Positions 15,958 to 23,592 of a DNA stretch of 36,941 nucleotides are shown in pieces. Position 1 is the first letter of the stretch, and each line of letters starts with the position of its first letter. A program made the translations under genes and the position numbers. Under the pieces are notes generated by a model, which did not search any database, was not told the origin of the DNA, and was given only the letters and a program-made list of their open reading frames with translations. This stretch comes from a virus, in IMG/VR virus record IMGVR_UViG_3300037108_000203, positions 1-36,941 of that record; one strand, given 5' to 3'.

Positions 15958-16163
15958 GCACAATTCTGCGGGGAGTGCGGCCGGCGGCACTGGCCGCCAT
16001 ATCGGAACGCGAGCGGCTGCGGGCACATCCGCATCGGGCGCAGGCGGCGGTGAACCATGTGCGGGCGCTCTCGATGCAGCAGCCCCCAGCGCGGAGCCGG
16101 GCGGCGGACGCAGCGGCGAAAACGGAGCCAGCGAAGCCGGCCAAAAAGGGGAGGAAAAAGTGA
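15954..16163 (+). CDS. Small basic protein between portal-MuF and protease
   Basis: This 69-residue basic protein starts at ATG 15954 (ATGA overlap) and ends in a lysine-rich tail (KPAKKGRKK). It has an Arg/Ala helix (RGVRPAALAAISERERLRAH). It may be a head-assembly accessory or DNA-binding factor. No family is recognised. Confidence 0.55.
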   Translation: MSTILRGVRPAALAAISERERLRAHPHRAQAAVNHVRALSMQQPPARSRAADAAAKTEPAKPAKKGRKK

Positions 16164-17251
16164 ACGGCGAGCATCCGGCCACGGAGCCGGAGATTCCATC
16201 CCTGGCAATTCTGATCGGCGAGGCGGAGACGCGGGCCGACGGGCTGCGGCGAATTCCGGTGGCGCTGATCACGCGCGGTTACAAAGGCAAGCAGAAATTT
16301 ACGGTGACCGCGTCGGACCTGACCGACATCGTGGAAAACTTCCGGAAACGGAAGGCCGATGTGGTTATCGATTACGAGCATTCGACGCTGGCGAAGGATG
16401 GGAAACCAACGCCTTCGGCCGGATGGCTCAAGGCAATCGACGACGGGCCGGACAACCATGGCGTGCTGTGGGGCTGGGCGGACTACACGGAAGCGGGCGC
16501 CCGATCGGTGGCCGCGAAGGACTACAAATACGCCTCGCCGGTGATCGAATGGGGCCGGCGCGACAAAGAAACGGGAGAACAGCAGGGGGCAACCTTGACC
16601 AGCTTGGCACTAGTCAAGCAGCCGCTGTTCGAGGGTTTGCCGGAGCTGCCGCTAGTGGCAAGCGACGGATGGCATTTCGAGCGCGGCGACGCGGTCGAGA
16701 GAAAGGACAGAGACGTGAAGATCATCAAGGTTGTGGCCGGCGCCGCGGGCAAAGTACGGTTGGTGGCCGACGACAACACCGAAACGGAAATGGCGATCGA
16801 AGGACTGCGGGTGCTGACGGTCGCCGACCTGAAACGCGGTAGCGATAAGCGGTTCGACTTCAGCGCGCTACCGCACGGAGACGACGTGCTGATCGGCAGC
16901 GACGTGCTGCACGCGATGAACGTGCAGGCGGCGGTGGACGCGGCCGTAGAGAAGGGCAAGGTGCTGCCAGCGCAGCGGGAGCAGTTTACGCGCCTGGCGG
17001 CGGCGGACCTGGAGGGATTCCAGACGCTGGTCACTTCGATGACGCCTCAAATCGACCTGCGGGTAAGAGGCACGGGAACGGTGCAGGGAGAGACGGCGGC
17101 CAGCGCGGACGTAAAGGTGTCCGGGCTGGTGAAGGAAAAGATTGTTGCCAGCGACGGCGAGATGGGGTACCAGGAGGCAATGCGGCTGGTACTGGAGGAA
17201 AACCCGGAGCTGGCGCGGGAATACAAGGCCGGCATGGGGAGGGAACAGTGA
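16160..17251 (+). CDS. Phage protease/scaffold (Mu gpI-like)
   Basis: This 363-residue protein matches the Mu I-type prohead protease. The diagnostic block is VVIDYEHSTLAKDGKPTPSA followed by GWLKAI, and later GARSVAAKDYKYASPVIEW (residues about 68-135). In this family the acidic and His residues of DYEH are conserved. The C-terminal 200 residues, with repeated charged helices, would act as the scaffold (as with Mu gpZ from an internal start). GTG 16160 overlaps the preceding stop as GTGA, with GGGGAGG upstream. It should cleave scaffold and possibly other head proteins during maturation. Confidence 0.85.
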   Translation: MNGEHPATEPEIPSLAILIGEAETRADGLRRIPVALITRGYKGKQKFTVTASDLTDIVENFRKRKADVVIDYEHSTLAKDGKPTPSAGWLKAIDDGPDNHGVLWGWADYTEAGARSVAAKDYKYASPVIEWGRRDKETGEQQGATLTSLALVKQPLFEGLPELPLVASDGWHFERGDAVERKDRDVKIIKVVAGAAGKVRLVADDNTETEMAIEGLRVLTVADLKRGSDKRFDFSALPHGDDVLIGSDVLHAMNVQAAVDAAVEKGKVLPAQREQFTRLAAADLEGFQTLVTSMTPQIDLRVRGTGTVQGETAASADVKVSGLVKEKIVASDGEMGYQEAMRLVLEENPELAREYKAGMGREQ

Positions 17252-17661
17252 AAAGTTATCAGAGCTACAAGTTCGAAGGAGCGGCCGGTGTGGGCGCGTT
17301 TCTGGCCGTGGTAGCGGGAGCGAATCAGGGCGGGTGCAATCTTCCCGGCGGCGAGAACGCGAAGGGGTTCATGGGGTTCACTACGGACTCGCTGGAGGCG
17401 GCGCAGCAAGGGCAGGCCGTGCCCGTGGCGCGTGGGCCGCGATGCCGGGCAACGGCAGCGGGGCCGATCACGCACGGGCACTGGGTGCGGATCGCCGACG
17501 CTACCGGAAAGGTCGAGGATTGCCAGGCGGCGGTAGACGCGGCTCCGGCAGTCGCCGCGGACATTCAGGTGATCGGCAAGGCCGAGACAGACTCGGTGAA
17601 TTCCGGCGACACGGTGTTTGTGACAACGCAGGAATTCGTGGCGAAGGTCTCGGCCAGTTAG
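17248..17661 (+). CDS. Capsid decoration or cement-like protein (DUF2190-like)
   Basis: This 137-residue protein starts at GTG 17248 (GTGA overlap) and lies directly before the major capsid gene. The composition and the pattern GPITHGHWVRIADATGKVED, followed by IGKAETDSVNSGDTVFV, fit DUF2190-type beta-barrel decoration proteins, where a G-x-A-x...G-D-x-V segment is common. It probably stabilises the shell. Confidence is moderate because the N-terminus is divergent. Confidence 0.65.
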   Translation: MKSYQSYKFEGAAGVGAFLAVVAGANQGGCNLPGGENAKGFMGFTTDSLEAAQQGQAVPVARGPRCRATAAGPITHGHWVRIADATGKVEDCQAAVDAAPAVAADIQVIGKAETDSVNSGDTVFVTTQEFVAKVSAS

Positions 17662-17680
17662 GCAGAGTGCCCGTTGGAGG

Positions 17681-17712
17681 GGCGGCGCGTGGCCTGGATA
17701 GCGCGCGCCGCC
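17681..17712. promoter_or_regulatory. Stable hairpin in the 132-nt gap before the major capsid gene
   Basis: GGCGGCGCG (17681-17689) pairs perfectly with CGCGCCGCC (17704-17712) across a 14-nt loop. No T-run follows, so it is not a classic terminator. The gap 17662-17793 is the longest in the late region. The hairpin could limit read-through or protect the 5' end of a processed capsid mRNA (inference). Confidence 0.45.
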
Positions 17713-17793
17713 AGGGCGTGAAGCGGCTTGACCAGGGATTCCGGGGAGCGGGCCTCGGATGCCGCGGCGCACAGAGGAGAGGAGAATACCAAC

Positions 17794-18771
17794 GTGCCAA
17801 CGGGCAGAATTCACATCGACACGGCGCTGAGCAATCTCAGCATCGCGTACAAACCTCAGAAAAACATCATCCGGCAGGTGCTTCCGCCCTTCCCGACCGA
17901 CCACAAAAGCGACGACGTATATAAGTACGGGCAGGAACTCTTCTTGAGTGAAGAGGACGCCCGCGCGGCCGGGGCGGAGCCAAACGACACGACGTATGAG
18001 ATGGACGTCGTGCATTTTGCCTGCGGCGGACACGCGCTGCACGACAAGGTGGCGCGGGACACCGAGAACAACGCCGATCCGGCTTTGAACCTGCTGATGG
18101 ACTGCACGATCGTGCAGACGGCAAAAAGTGCGCTCAATGAAGAAATTGCGGGTGTGGCGGCTATCGCGGAGGCGATGACGGGAGACTACGTAGCGGACCA
18201 GGCGGCGAAACCCTGGAATTCGCCGGACGTGGACCCGTACAAAATCCTGAAGGACTACATCGACGCGATCAACCTGGCGTCGGGGTCCGTGGCAAACGCA
18301 CTGGCGCTCGCGGGGCCGGTATGGACGGCGATCCGCACTAACCCGAATGTGCTGGGGCTGATCACGGGGGCTCCGAACCTGCCCAACGCGCTGATCACGC
18401 CGGCGCAGTTCGCGGCTTTACTGGAGATCGACGAAGTGTTGATCGGCCGCACGGTCTACAACAAGGCCAAGGGCGCCGCGAAGAAGTTCGCGTGGGGCGA
18501 GAAGGCACTGCTGTTTTACAAGGACCCGAATCCGGGGCTGCGGACGCTCTCGCTGGGGTACACGCCCATTTGGACGAAGGCCTTGGCGGCAGTGACAGGG
18601 CTGGAGAAGATCCCTGGGATGGACGGGCAGGGCGACCAGTTCGTACAGCAGTACTACTGGGAGCCGGACCTGAGCGACCACGTCGTGGTGCACCGCTACT
18701 ACGACCAGGAAATCTGGGCTCCGGAGTGCGGCGTGCTGTTCACCGGCTGCCTGGGGACCGCGAACGCCTAG
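17794..18771 (+). CDS. Major capsid protein
   Basis: This 325-residue protein is the likely shell subunit. The N-terminal segment (YKPQKNIIRQVLPPFPTDHK, then DDVYKYGQELF) resembles the "VFPxVPV...GKYxxYxKxxxF" start of a capsid family found in many transposable siphoviruses. It is less like Mu gpT. A central helix-rich part follows (EEIAGVAAIAEAMTGDYVAD), and the C-terminal half is beta-rich (SDHVVVHRYYDQEIWAPECG). An HK97 fold is inferred. GTG 17794 is chosen because a strong purine-rich ribosome-binding site (GAGGAGAGGAG) lies just upstream, as expected for a highly expressed protein. Confidence 0.85.
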   Translation: MPTGRIHIDTALSNLSIAYKPQKNIIRQVLPPFPTDHKSDDVYKYGQELFLSEEDARAAGAEPNDTTYEMDVVHFACGGHALHDKVARDTENNADPALNLLMDCTIVQTAKSALNEEIAGVAAIAEAMTGDYVADQAAKPWNSPDVDPYKILKDYIDAINLASGSVANALALAGPVWTAIRTNPNVLGLITGAPNLPNALITPAQFAALLEIDEVLIGRTVYNKAKGAAKKFAWGEKALLFYKDPNPGLRTLSLGYTPIWTKALAAVTGLEKIPGMDGQGDQFVQQYYWEPDLSDHVVVHRYYDQEIWAPECGVLFTGCLGTANA

Positions 18772-18794
18772 AGCGGAGAGAGGAAAGCGAAACG

Positions 18795-19280
18795 ATGACA
18801 TACCTTTTCAAACACTTCAATCGATACGGGCTGTTCCTGGCGCCTGTGCTGGTGGCGATGCTGATTGCGGGCGCCGTGATGACGCCGGCGGCCAAGGCGG
18901 GGCCGGGTCCGGCGGTGGTGGCGGATACGGTGCAGGGGTCGCTGACGGCGGCTTACGGCACGGCGTGCACGTCGGCGACGTGCGTGGTGATGCCGGTGGT
19001 CGCCATAGCGGGATCGGCGGCCTGGCAGATTACCGGGACCTGGACGGCCACGCTGCAATTCGAGGGGACGGTGGACGGAACCAACTGGTACGCGATCGCG
19101 GTGCTGCCAGCCGGGAGCACAAGCACACAGCGGGTTGTCGCTATATCGACCGCGTCGAATGGCATCTACCAGATGAACGTGGCCGGGCTTGCGGCGGCTC
19201 GAGTGAGATGCTCCGCGTTCTCCTCGGGGACGGCCGTGGTTACAGGGCGGCGCTCGGCCGCCATGGCGCCTCCACAGTAG
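18795..19280 (+). CDS. Secreted beta-sandwich-like protein beside the capsid gene
   Basis: This 161-residue protein has a convincing signal peptide (hydrophobic GLFLAPVLVAMLIAGAVM, cleavage expected after PAAKA). The mature domain contains WQITGTWTATLQFEGTVDGT and NWYAIAVLPAGS, a pattern I associate with small beta-sandwich domains of phage structural or adhesion proteins. It lies directly after the major capsid gene with a good ribosome-binding site (GGAAAG). A Sec-exported protein in this place is unexpected. It might also be a capsid-associated protein whose N-terminus only resembles a signal. Confidence 0.6.
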   Translation: MTYLFKHFNRYGLFLAPVLVAMLIAGAVMTPAAKAGPGPAVVADTVQGSLTAAYGTACTSATCVVMPVVAIAGSAAWQITGTWTATLQFEGTVDGTNWYAIAVLPAGSTSTQRVVAISTASNGIYQMNVAGLAAARVRCSAFSSGTAVVTGRRSAAMAPPQ

Positions 19281-19286
19281 ACAGCC

Positions 19287-20033
19287 ATGGCGCCGACGAT
19301 CACATCGATTTCACCGATGTCCGGTCCCCCACGGACGTTGGTGACTGTGATGGGGGCCGGCTTCGATGCCGGCTCCCAGGTCGGGTGCCCTACGCTGGTT
19401 CCGACCACGCTGGTGGACGAGAACACGCTGACGGGCGAAATCCCCGAGGGATTGAGCGGGGCGGGTGGGACCTCACAGCAGATCGCGGTGTACGTCATGA
19501 ATGCGGATGGGGGAACTTCGACGGTGCAAATGTTCACCGTGGAGTTTCTGGCGGTCACCCTGCAATCGTGGACAACGATAGCGGCCGTGAGCAAGGAAGT
19601 GCCGGGATTCCAGTGGGGCGGGCAGATCGGCAAGGACGATGTGCAGCGGTGGATCGGCAGCGTGGCGCAGGAGATCGCGGGCGCGATGCTCAAGCGCGGA
19701 CTGCCTCTCGATCCGGCGCTATGGCCGAAGCCGGACACGGCTGGATCGCCGAGCCCTACGGGCGTGCTGGAAACGATGAACCGGCTGGGCGCGGCGGCGC
19801 GGCTGGCGGCGGCGATCGCGGCGAACTTCGTTACGACCGGGCAGTGGGCGGTGCAGGGGTCGCTCGATAAGGCCTACCTGCGGCAGCTCGGGGAGATGCA
19901 GGGCGGGTCGTATGACAAGCTCTTCCTGGCGTCGGCGGCGACGGAGGAAGCGGGACCGCTGTTAGCGGCTGGGGATTTGTCGCGCGCCGACGGATCGAGT
20001 TCGGGATTTTTCCGGAAGGAGCAGGTGTTCTGA
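19287..20033 (+). CDS. IPT/TIG domain fused to a putative head-tail connector
   Basis: This 248-residue protein has an N-terminal immunoglobulin-like IPT/TIG domain (PTITSISPMSGPPRTLVTVM, then GAGFDAGS, and VYVMNADGGTSTVQMFTVE; about 1-92). The C-terminal half is helical (DDVQRWIGSVAQEIAGAMLK, then NRLGAAARLAAAIAANFV), like a neck or adaptor protein such as Mu gp36 or a gp6-type connector. Position between capsid and tail genes supports this. The Ig-like domain would be displayed at the neck. A DNA hairpin (GCCGGCTTCGATGCCGGC, about 19357-19374) lies in the IPT part and is probably coincidental. Confidence 0.6.
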   Translation: MAPTITSISPMSGPPRTLVTVMGAGFDAGSQVGCPTLVPTTLVDENTLTGEIPEGLSGAGGTSQQIAVYVMNADGGTSTVQMFTVEFLAVTLQSWTTIAAVSKEVPGFQWGGQIGKDDVQRWIGSVAQEIAGAMLKRGLPLDPALWPKPDTAGSPSPTGVLETMNRLGAAARLAAAIAANFVTTGQWAVQGSLDKAYLRQLGEMQGGSYDKLFLASAATEEAGPLLAAGDLSRADGSSSGFFRKEQVF

Positions 20034-20770
20034 TGCTGCGCAACATCCGCGATGGACTTCAGTGCGTGCTGATTGCGGCGCTGGTAATGGGCGTGGCGAT
20101 TGGCATCCGGATCGAGCGGCGCGATGCGGCGGCTACGAGCTGGAATATGCGCACGGCGGCCTGGAACCTGGCTCAGGCATCGACCGACCTGGCAATCGTG
20201 ACGGGCGATCTGGCCGACAAGAGGACGGGGATCGCGCGCACGCTTCGCAACGTGAACACTGTGACGGCGCAGGTCGGGCGGACGAGTAATGTCGCGCGCC
20301 TGGCGGCGTCGGAACAACGGGCGTACCTGGAGACGGCGAGCAAGGAAACGGTAGCGACGCTTCGGATGGTCAACGGCCTGGTGGCTGACGCCGGGAAGCG
20401 GATCAACGAGGGCGCGCTGCCGGCGGCCACGGCAGACCTGGTGGCACTGGGCGAGACGCTAAGGAGCTTGCAAGAGCACAGCGCGGCGCTCATGGACGAG
20501 TCAACAAAAACGATGAAACAGGCAGGGACGGTGCTGTCGGACGAGAACATTCCGGCGGCGATGAAGAGCCTGGCTTCGGCGAGCGGGCATGTCGACGGGA
20601 CCGCGCGGAATCTGGAGACGACTACCGGGTACGTGCGCGACATGTTCACGCCGACGAAGCAATCGTTCTGGAAAACGGTGGTGTTGAGTAACCTGCCGCC
20701 GATTCTGCTGCACTTGCTGCCGCAGAGGGTGGCGGTCACGAATACGGTGAAAACCGAGGAGGGAAAGTGA
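20033..20770 (+). CDS. Membrane-anchored coiled-coil protein
   Basis: This 245-residue protein has an N-terminal transmembrane segment (residues 10-25, VLIAALVMGVAIGI). A long helical coiled-coil domain rich in A, T, D and L heptads follows (for example NLAQASTDLAIVTGDLADKR). A second hydrophobic stretch lies near the C-terminus (TVVLSNLPPILLHLLPQRV). It resembles MCP-like or tether proteins but has no signalling domain. In this position it might be a lysis or infection protein. The start shares its A with the preceding stop. Confidence 0.55.
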   Translation: MLRNIRDGLQCVLIAALVMGVAIGIRIERRDAAATSWNMRTAAWNLAQASTDLAIVTGDLADKRTGIARTLRNVNTVTAQVGRTSNVARLAASEQRAYLETASKETVATLRMVNGLVADAGKRINEGALPAATADLVALGETLRSLQEHSAALMDESTKTMKQAGTVLSDENIPAAMKSLASASGHVDGTARNLETTTGYVRDMFTPTKQSFWKTVVLSNLPPILLHLLPQRVAVTNTVKTEEGK

Positions 20771-21276
20771 AGACAAAGACGATTCTGTCTGCGGTGCTGT
20801 TTTGCCTGGCCCTAAGCCTGATGGCCTGGTGCCAGGAGCCGCTCGATAACAATATCGGAGCGGTGGGGATTTCGTATCAACCCGGTGGATCGCCCGCTAT
20901 TGCCGGAAGCGCCATGTACATGAAGCTCGCGTCGGCGAGCACGGGGACATACGCCTTCAGCCTGTTCGACGCCGTTCCCACGGGGGTGAAACCGTTCACG
21001 GTGCAGACAGCAGTGGGAGCCGGGATGGCACAGCGGCTGGTGACAGTCAACGGCATCCCGATCTACGTTCCGCTGACGGCCGGATTCTCTTACAGCGGCG
21101 CGAACAGCGGATGGGCTTGGAGTTCGGGAGCGTTCGCGGTGATTCCGGTGTCGATACACGGTAAGGCCAGCTCGTGGCGGATACTGCCATCGATTCGGGC
21201 TGTGAAAAGTTCCGTGTCGGGCGGCACAGGCTACCAACTCATAGCCGGCGCGCAGGTGGGTTGGGGATGGAATTGA
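20767..21276 (+). CDS. Secreted beta-rich protein
   Basis: This 169-residue protein starts at GTG 20767 (GTGA overlap). The N-terminus is a signal peptide (MKTKTILSAVLFCLALSLMA, then WCQEP). The mature part has alternating hydrophobic strands (IGAVGISYQPGGSPAIAGSA) and ends in GYQLIAGAQVGWGWN. The terminal aromatic residues are typical of outer-membrane beta-barrel-like proteins. It could sit in the outer membrane and act in superinfection exclusion or attachment (inference). Confidence 0.55.
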   Translation: MKTKTILSAVLFCLALSLMAWCQEPLDNNIGAVGISYQPGGSPAIAGSAMYMKLASASTGTYAFSLFDAVPTGVKPFTVQTAVGAGMAQRLVTVNGIPIYVPLTAGFSYSGANSGWAWSSGAFAVIPVSIHGKASSWRILPSIRAVKSSVSGGTGYQLIAGAQVGWGWN

Positions 21277-21288
21277 CGGAGGCCGCTC

Positions 21289-21471
21289 ATGACGTCGAGA
21301 TGGCAGAAATTTCTGGACAGTCTCAATAGCGATGGAGGGCACATTCTATTGCTGCTCGTACTGGCGATCATCATGACCGCGATGCACGGTCAGAGTATGG
21401 AAAAGTTCCAGGGCGAGGTTGTGGGCGGCCTGCTGGTAGCACTGCGGGGAGGCATCAAACCAAGCAACTGA
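21289..21471 (+). CDS. Small one-span membrane protein, holin candidate
   Basis: This 60-residue protein has one transmembrane segment near residues 17-32 (GGHILLLLVLAIIMTAMHGQ) and a short basic C-terminal tail. It lies about 1 kb upstream of the endolysin gene. Size, topology and position fit a class III-like holin or antiholin, but this is not proven. A ribosome-binding site (GGAGG) precedes ATG 21289. Confidence 0.55.
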   Translation: MTSRWQKFLDSLNSDGGHILLLLVLAIIMTAMHGQSMEKFQGEVVGGLLVALRGGIKPSN

Positions 21472-21489
21472 CTGACGAAGGAGAAGACG

Positions 21490-21780
21490 TTGGCACCAAC
21501 ACCTATAGTGACGACAACGCTGGCCGACGCCATTACGGCGGTCGAGCAGGCAAACACGGGCTACCAGAATGCGGTGGCTCAGACGAGCAATGACCAGGCC
21601 GCGGCCGACGCCGCGCAGGCCAAGGCCGATGCGGCCAAGGCTATCGTGGTGTCGGACCAGGCGAGCCAGGGCACGGCAGCCAGCTCGCTGGTGAGCGCGC
21701 TGACCGGGCTCGTAAGCGTGGCACAGGCGCAGATCAACGCGCTGACGCCACCGGCAACGGCAGGGAGCACGGGCAACTAG
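21490..21780 (+). CDS. Alanine-rich helical protein
   Basis: This 96-residue protein starts at TTG 21490 with a strong GAAGGAGAAG upstream. It is extremely rich in Ala, Gln and Asp (NDQAAADAAQAKADAAKAIV) and likely forms a coiled coil or long helix with a Thr/Pro-rich tail. No family is recognised. It may be a virion minor or trimerising protein. Confidence 0.55.
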   Translation: MAPTPIVTTTLADAITAVEQANTGYQNAVAQTSNDQAAADAAQAKADAAKAIVVSDQASQGTAASSLVSALTGLVSVAQAQINALTPPATAGSTGN

Positions 21781-21781
21781 G

Positions 21782-22369
21782 ATGTTTCGATTCCGGCTGG
21801 AGATTGCGGGCGAGGTTCAGGTGGATCGGGGGATCGCGAGATTCGCCGATGGCGTCGCGGACTATCGCCCGATCTGGCCGGTGATCGAGGATGACTTCTA
21901 CGCGCAGGAGAAAGACCAGTTTGCGACCGAAGGGGCAGAGGGTGGGGAGAAGTGGGTGCCACTTTCGCCGGAGTATGGCGCCTATAAGGAGGCGCATTTC
22001 CCGGGCAAACCGATCTTGCAGCGGACGGGGGATTTGATGCGGTCGCTGACCACGCCGAATGATCCGAACGCGGTGAGAGTGGAAGAGCGGAAGACGCTGA
22101 CGCTAGGGTCGCGGATACCATACGCGATCTACCACCAGTCGAACGATCCGCGCACGGTGTTGCCGCGGCGTCCGGAGATCGAGCTAACCGAGCCGTTCAA
22201 GCGGAGCGCGATGCACCACATGCAGACCTATCTGGTGCAGATGGCATCGCAGTGCGGATTCCGGAAGGGCACCGGGCCACTGGAGGCCGGGTGGAGGGAG
22301 ACGGCGGGCGCGCGCGGGAAGGGGCCACTGGCGGGGCCGGAGTTCCACGGGAGGCGGGCGAGAAACTGA
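21782..22369 (+). CDS. Phage virion morphogenesis protein (Mu gpG-like)
   Basis: This 195-residue protein has the virion morphogenesis (tail completion) signature: a stretch GGEKWVPLSPEYGAYKEAHF in which W-x-P-L-S is followed by a lysine-rich part, then PGKPILQRTGDLMRSLT. Next is GSRIPYAIYHQSNDPRTVLP, ending with RRP, as in Mu gpG-like proteins (the Y-A-x-x-H-Q-x-G part is altered to YHQSND). These proteins act at the head-tail junction. The C-terminus is basic and Gly-rich. Confidence 0.8.
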   Translation: MFRFRLEIAGEVQVDRGIARFADGVADYRPIWPVIEDDFYAQEKDQFATEGAEGGEKWVPLSPEYGAYKEAHFPGKPILQRTGDLMRSLTTPNDPNAVRVEERKTLTLGSRIPYAIYHQSNDPRTVLPRRPEIELTEPFKRSAMHHMQTYLVQMASQCGFRKGTGPLEAGWRETAGARGKGPLAGPEFHGRRARN

Positions 22370-22370
22370 T

Positions 22371-22784
22371 ATGGGAGATCTGACAAAAGACTTTTCGCGG
22401 AGCGAGTTCGCGTGCCATTGCGGGTGCGGATTCGACGCGGTGAACCCGGTGCTGGTGGAGGCGCTGCAGAAGCTGCGCGACATAATCGGGAAGCCGGTGG
22501 CGATTGACTCCGGGTGCCGGTGCGCGGCATGGAACAAGAAGGAAAAGGGCGCGGACCATTCGCAGCACCTGTTGGGAAACGCCGCGGACGTGCGTGTGGC
22601 GGGATTGACCGCGCGCGAGATATACCGGGCGGCGGCGGGGATCATTGCGTTTCATGGCATCGGAGTGAGCGACGAAGGGACGTTCGTGCATCTGGACGTG
22701 CGCGAGCACTTTGTGAAGTGGTGCTACAAGAACGGCAAACAGGTAGCCTGGAACGCGGGTCCGGGGGTGGGGGCGAATGCCTAA
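22371..22784 (+). CDS. Peptidase M15A endolysin
   Basis: This 137-residue protein is a D-Ala-D-Ala/L-Ala-D-Glu type peptidase of the M15A family, which cuts peptidoglycan cross-bridges during lysis. The zinc ligands are visible as H66 (SQHLLGNAADV), D73 and H107 (FVHLDVR, with D109). The N-terminus SRSEFACHCGCGFD is typical of the family. No signal peptide is seen, so export would depend on a holin. It overlaps the next gene by 8 nt. Candidate holins are the small membrane proteins at 21289 and 10967. Confidence 0.88.
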   Translation: MGDLTKDFSRSEFACHCGCGFDAVNPVLVEALQKLRDIIGKPVAIDSGCRCAAWNKKEKGADHSQHLLGNAADVRVAGLTAREIYRAAAGIIAFHGIGVSDEGTFVHLDVREHFVKWCYKNGKQVAWNAGPGVGANA

Positions 22785-23559
22785 TCCGCGGCGCAAACCA
22801 TGGGCGTACCTGGCCGAGGGGAATTGCCTGGAGTTGATGCGGGCGATTCCGGACGGCGGGATCGACATGGTGTTGTGCGACCTGCCTTATGGCATCACCG
22901 AGTGCAAGTGGGACAAGAAGATCGCGCTGGGGCCACTCTGGGAACAATACGTGCGCGTGGCGCGGCCTGGCGGGGTGATCGCGCTGTTTGCACAACAGCC
23001 GTTTGCGACCGAACTGGCTAATGGGGCGCCGGGCAAAATGCTCCGGTACGAGTGGATCTGGGACAAGGGATGCGCCACGGGGTTCGCTAACGCGCGGCGG
23101 ATGCCGCTGAGGCGGCATGAGAACATTCTGGTGTTCTACAAGAAGCTGCCGACGTATAACCCACAGGGGCTGCGGCCGTGTTTCCGGACGTGCAGGCGGC
23201 GGACCACCGAACGGGTGTATGGGATTACCCATCGGCCGCGCGTGCAGACACAAACCGGGTATCCGCAGTCGATCATCAAGTTCTCGCGTGAGCACGGCGC
23301 CGCGGCATGCCAGAAGCCAGTGGCGCTGCTGGAATTCCTGATCCGGACCTATACCGACGAGCGCGAGGTGGTGCTCGACAACACGATGGGGACGGGCAGC
23401 TCGGGCGTGGCGGCGGCGAATGCGCAGCGGAGCTTTGTGGGCATCGAGATGGACCCTGTGCGGTTCCGCGCGGCCGAGGAGCGGATCGCGGCGGCGATGG
23501 CGCAACACGGGATTTGCAGGTCGCGGAGCCTGTGGGCGCGGGAGGGGGAGCTGGCGTGA
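22777..23559 (+). CDS. Beta-class DNA methyltransferase (N6-adenine or N4-cytosine)
   Basis: This 260-residue enzyme transfers a methyl group from SAM to DNA. The catalytic motif IV is D35-L-P-Y38 (CDLPYGI), a variant of DPPY. The SAM-binding motif I comes later (VVLDNTMGTGSSG, D201), preceded by CQKPVALLEFLIRTYT. That order, IV before I, defines the beta class. The variable target-recognition region is short (about 110-165, several Arg). There is no adjacent restriction enzyme, so it probably modifies phage DNA to escape host restriction, an analogue in role to Mu Mom. The recognition sequence cannot be predicted. Confidence 0.85.
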   Translation: MPNPRRKPWAYLAEGNCLELMRAIPDGGIDMVLCDLPYGITECKWDKKIALGPLWEQYVRVARPGGVIALFAQQPFATELANGAPGKMLRYEWIWDKGCATGFANARRMPLRRHENILVFYKKLPTYNPQGLRPCFRTCRRRTTERVYGITHRPRVQTQTGYPQSIIKFSREHGAAACQKPVALLEFLIRTYTDEREVVLDNTMGTGSSGVAAANAQRSFVGIEMDPVRFRAAEERIAAAMAQHGICRSRSLWAREGELA

Positions 23560-23577
23560 AAACGGCTGCTGACGTGC

Positions 23578-23586
23578 GGGGGGGGG
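23578..23586 (+). repeat. Nine-G homopolymer at a reading-frame junction
   Basis: A run of nine G lies 19 nt after the methyltransferase stop. A GTG at 23556 overlaps that stop as GTGA, the arrangement used for many starts here, but it reads through the run to a TAG at 23601. With one G fewer it would join the ORF at 23593-23721. The run could vary by slippage. Confidence 0.6.
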
Positions 23587-23592
23587 CAACAG

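Noticed and set aside
19357-19374. Hairpin GCCGGCTTCGATGCCGGC as a terminator
   Set aside because: It lies inside the IPT/TIG coding region, has no T-run and encodes conserved domain residues.
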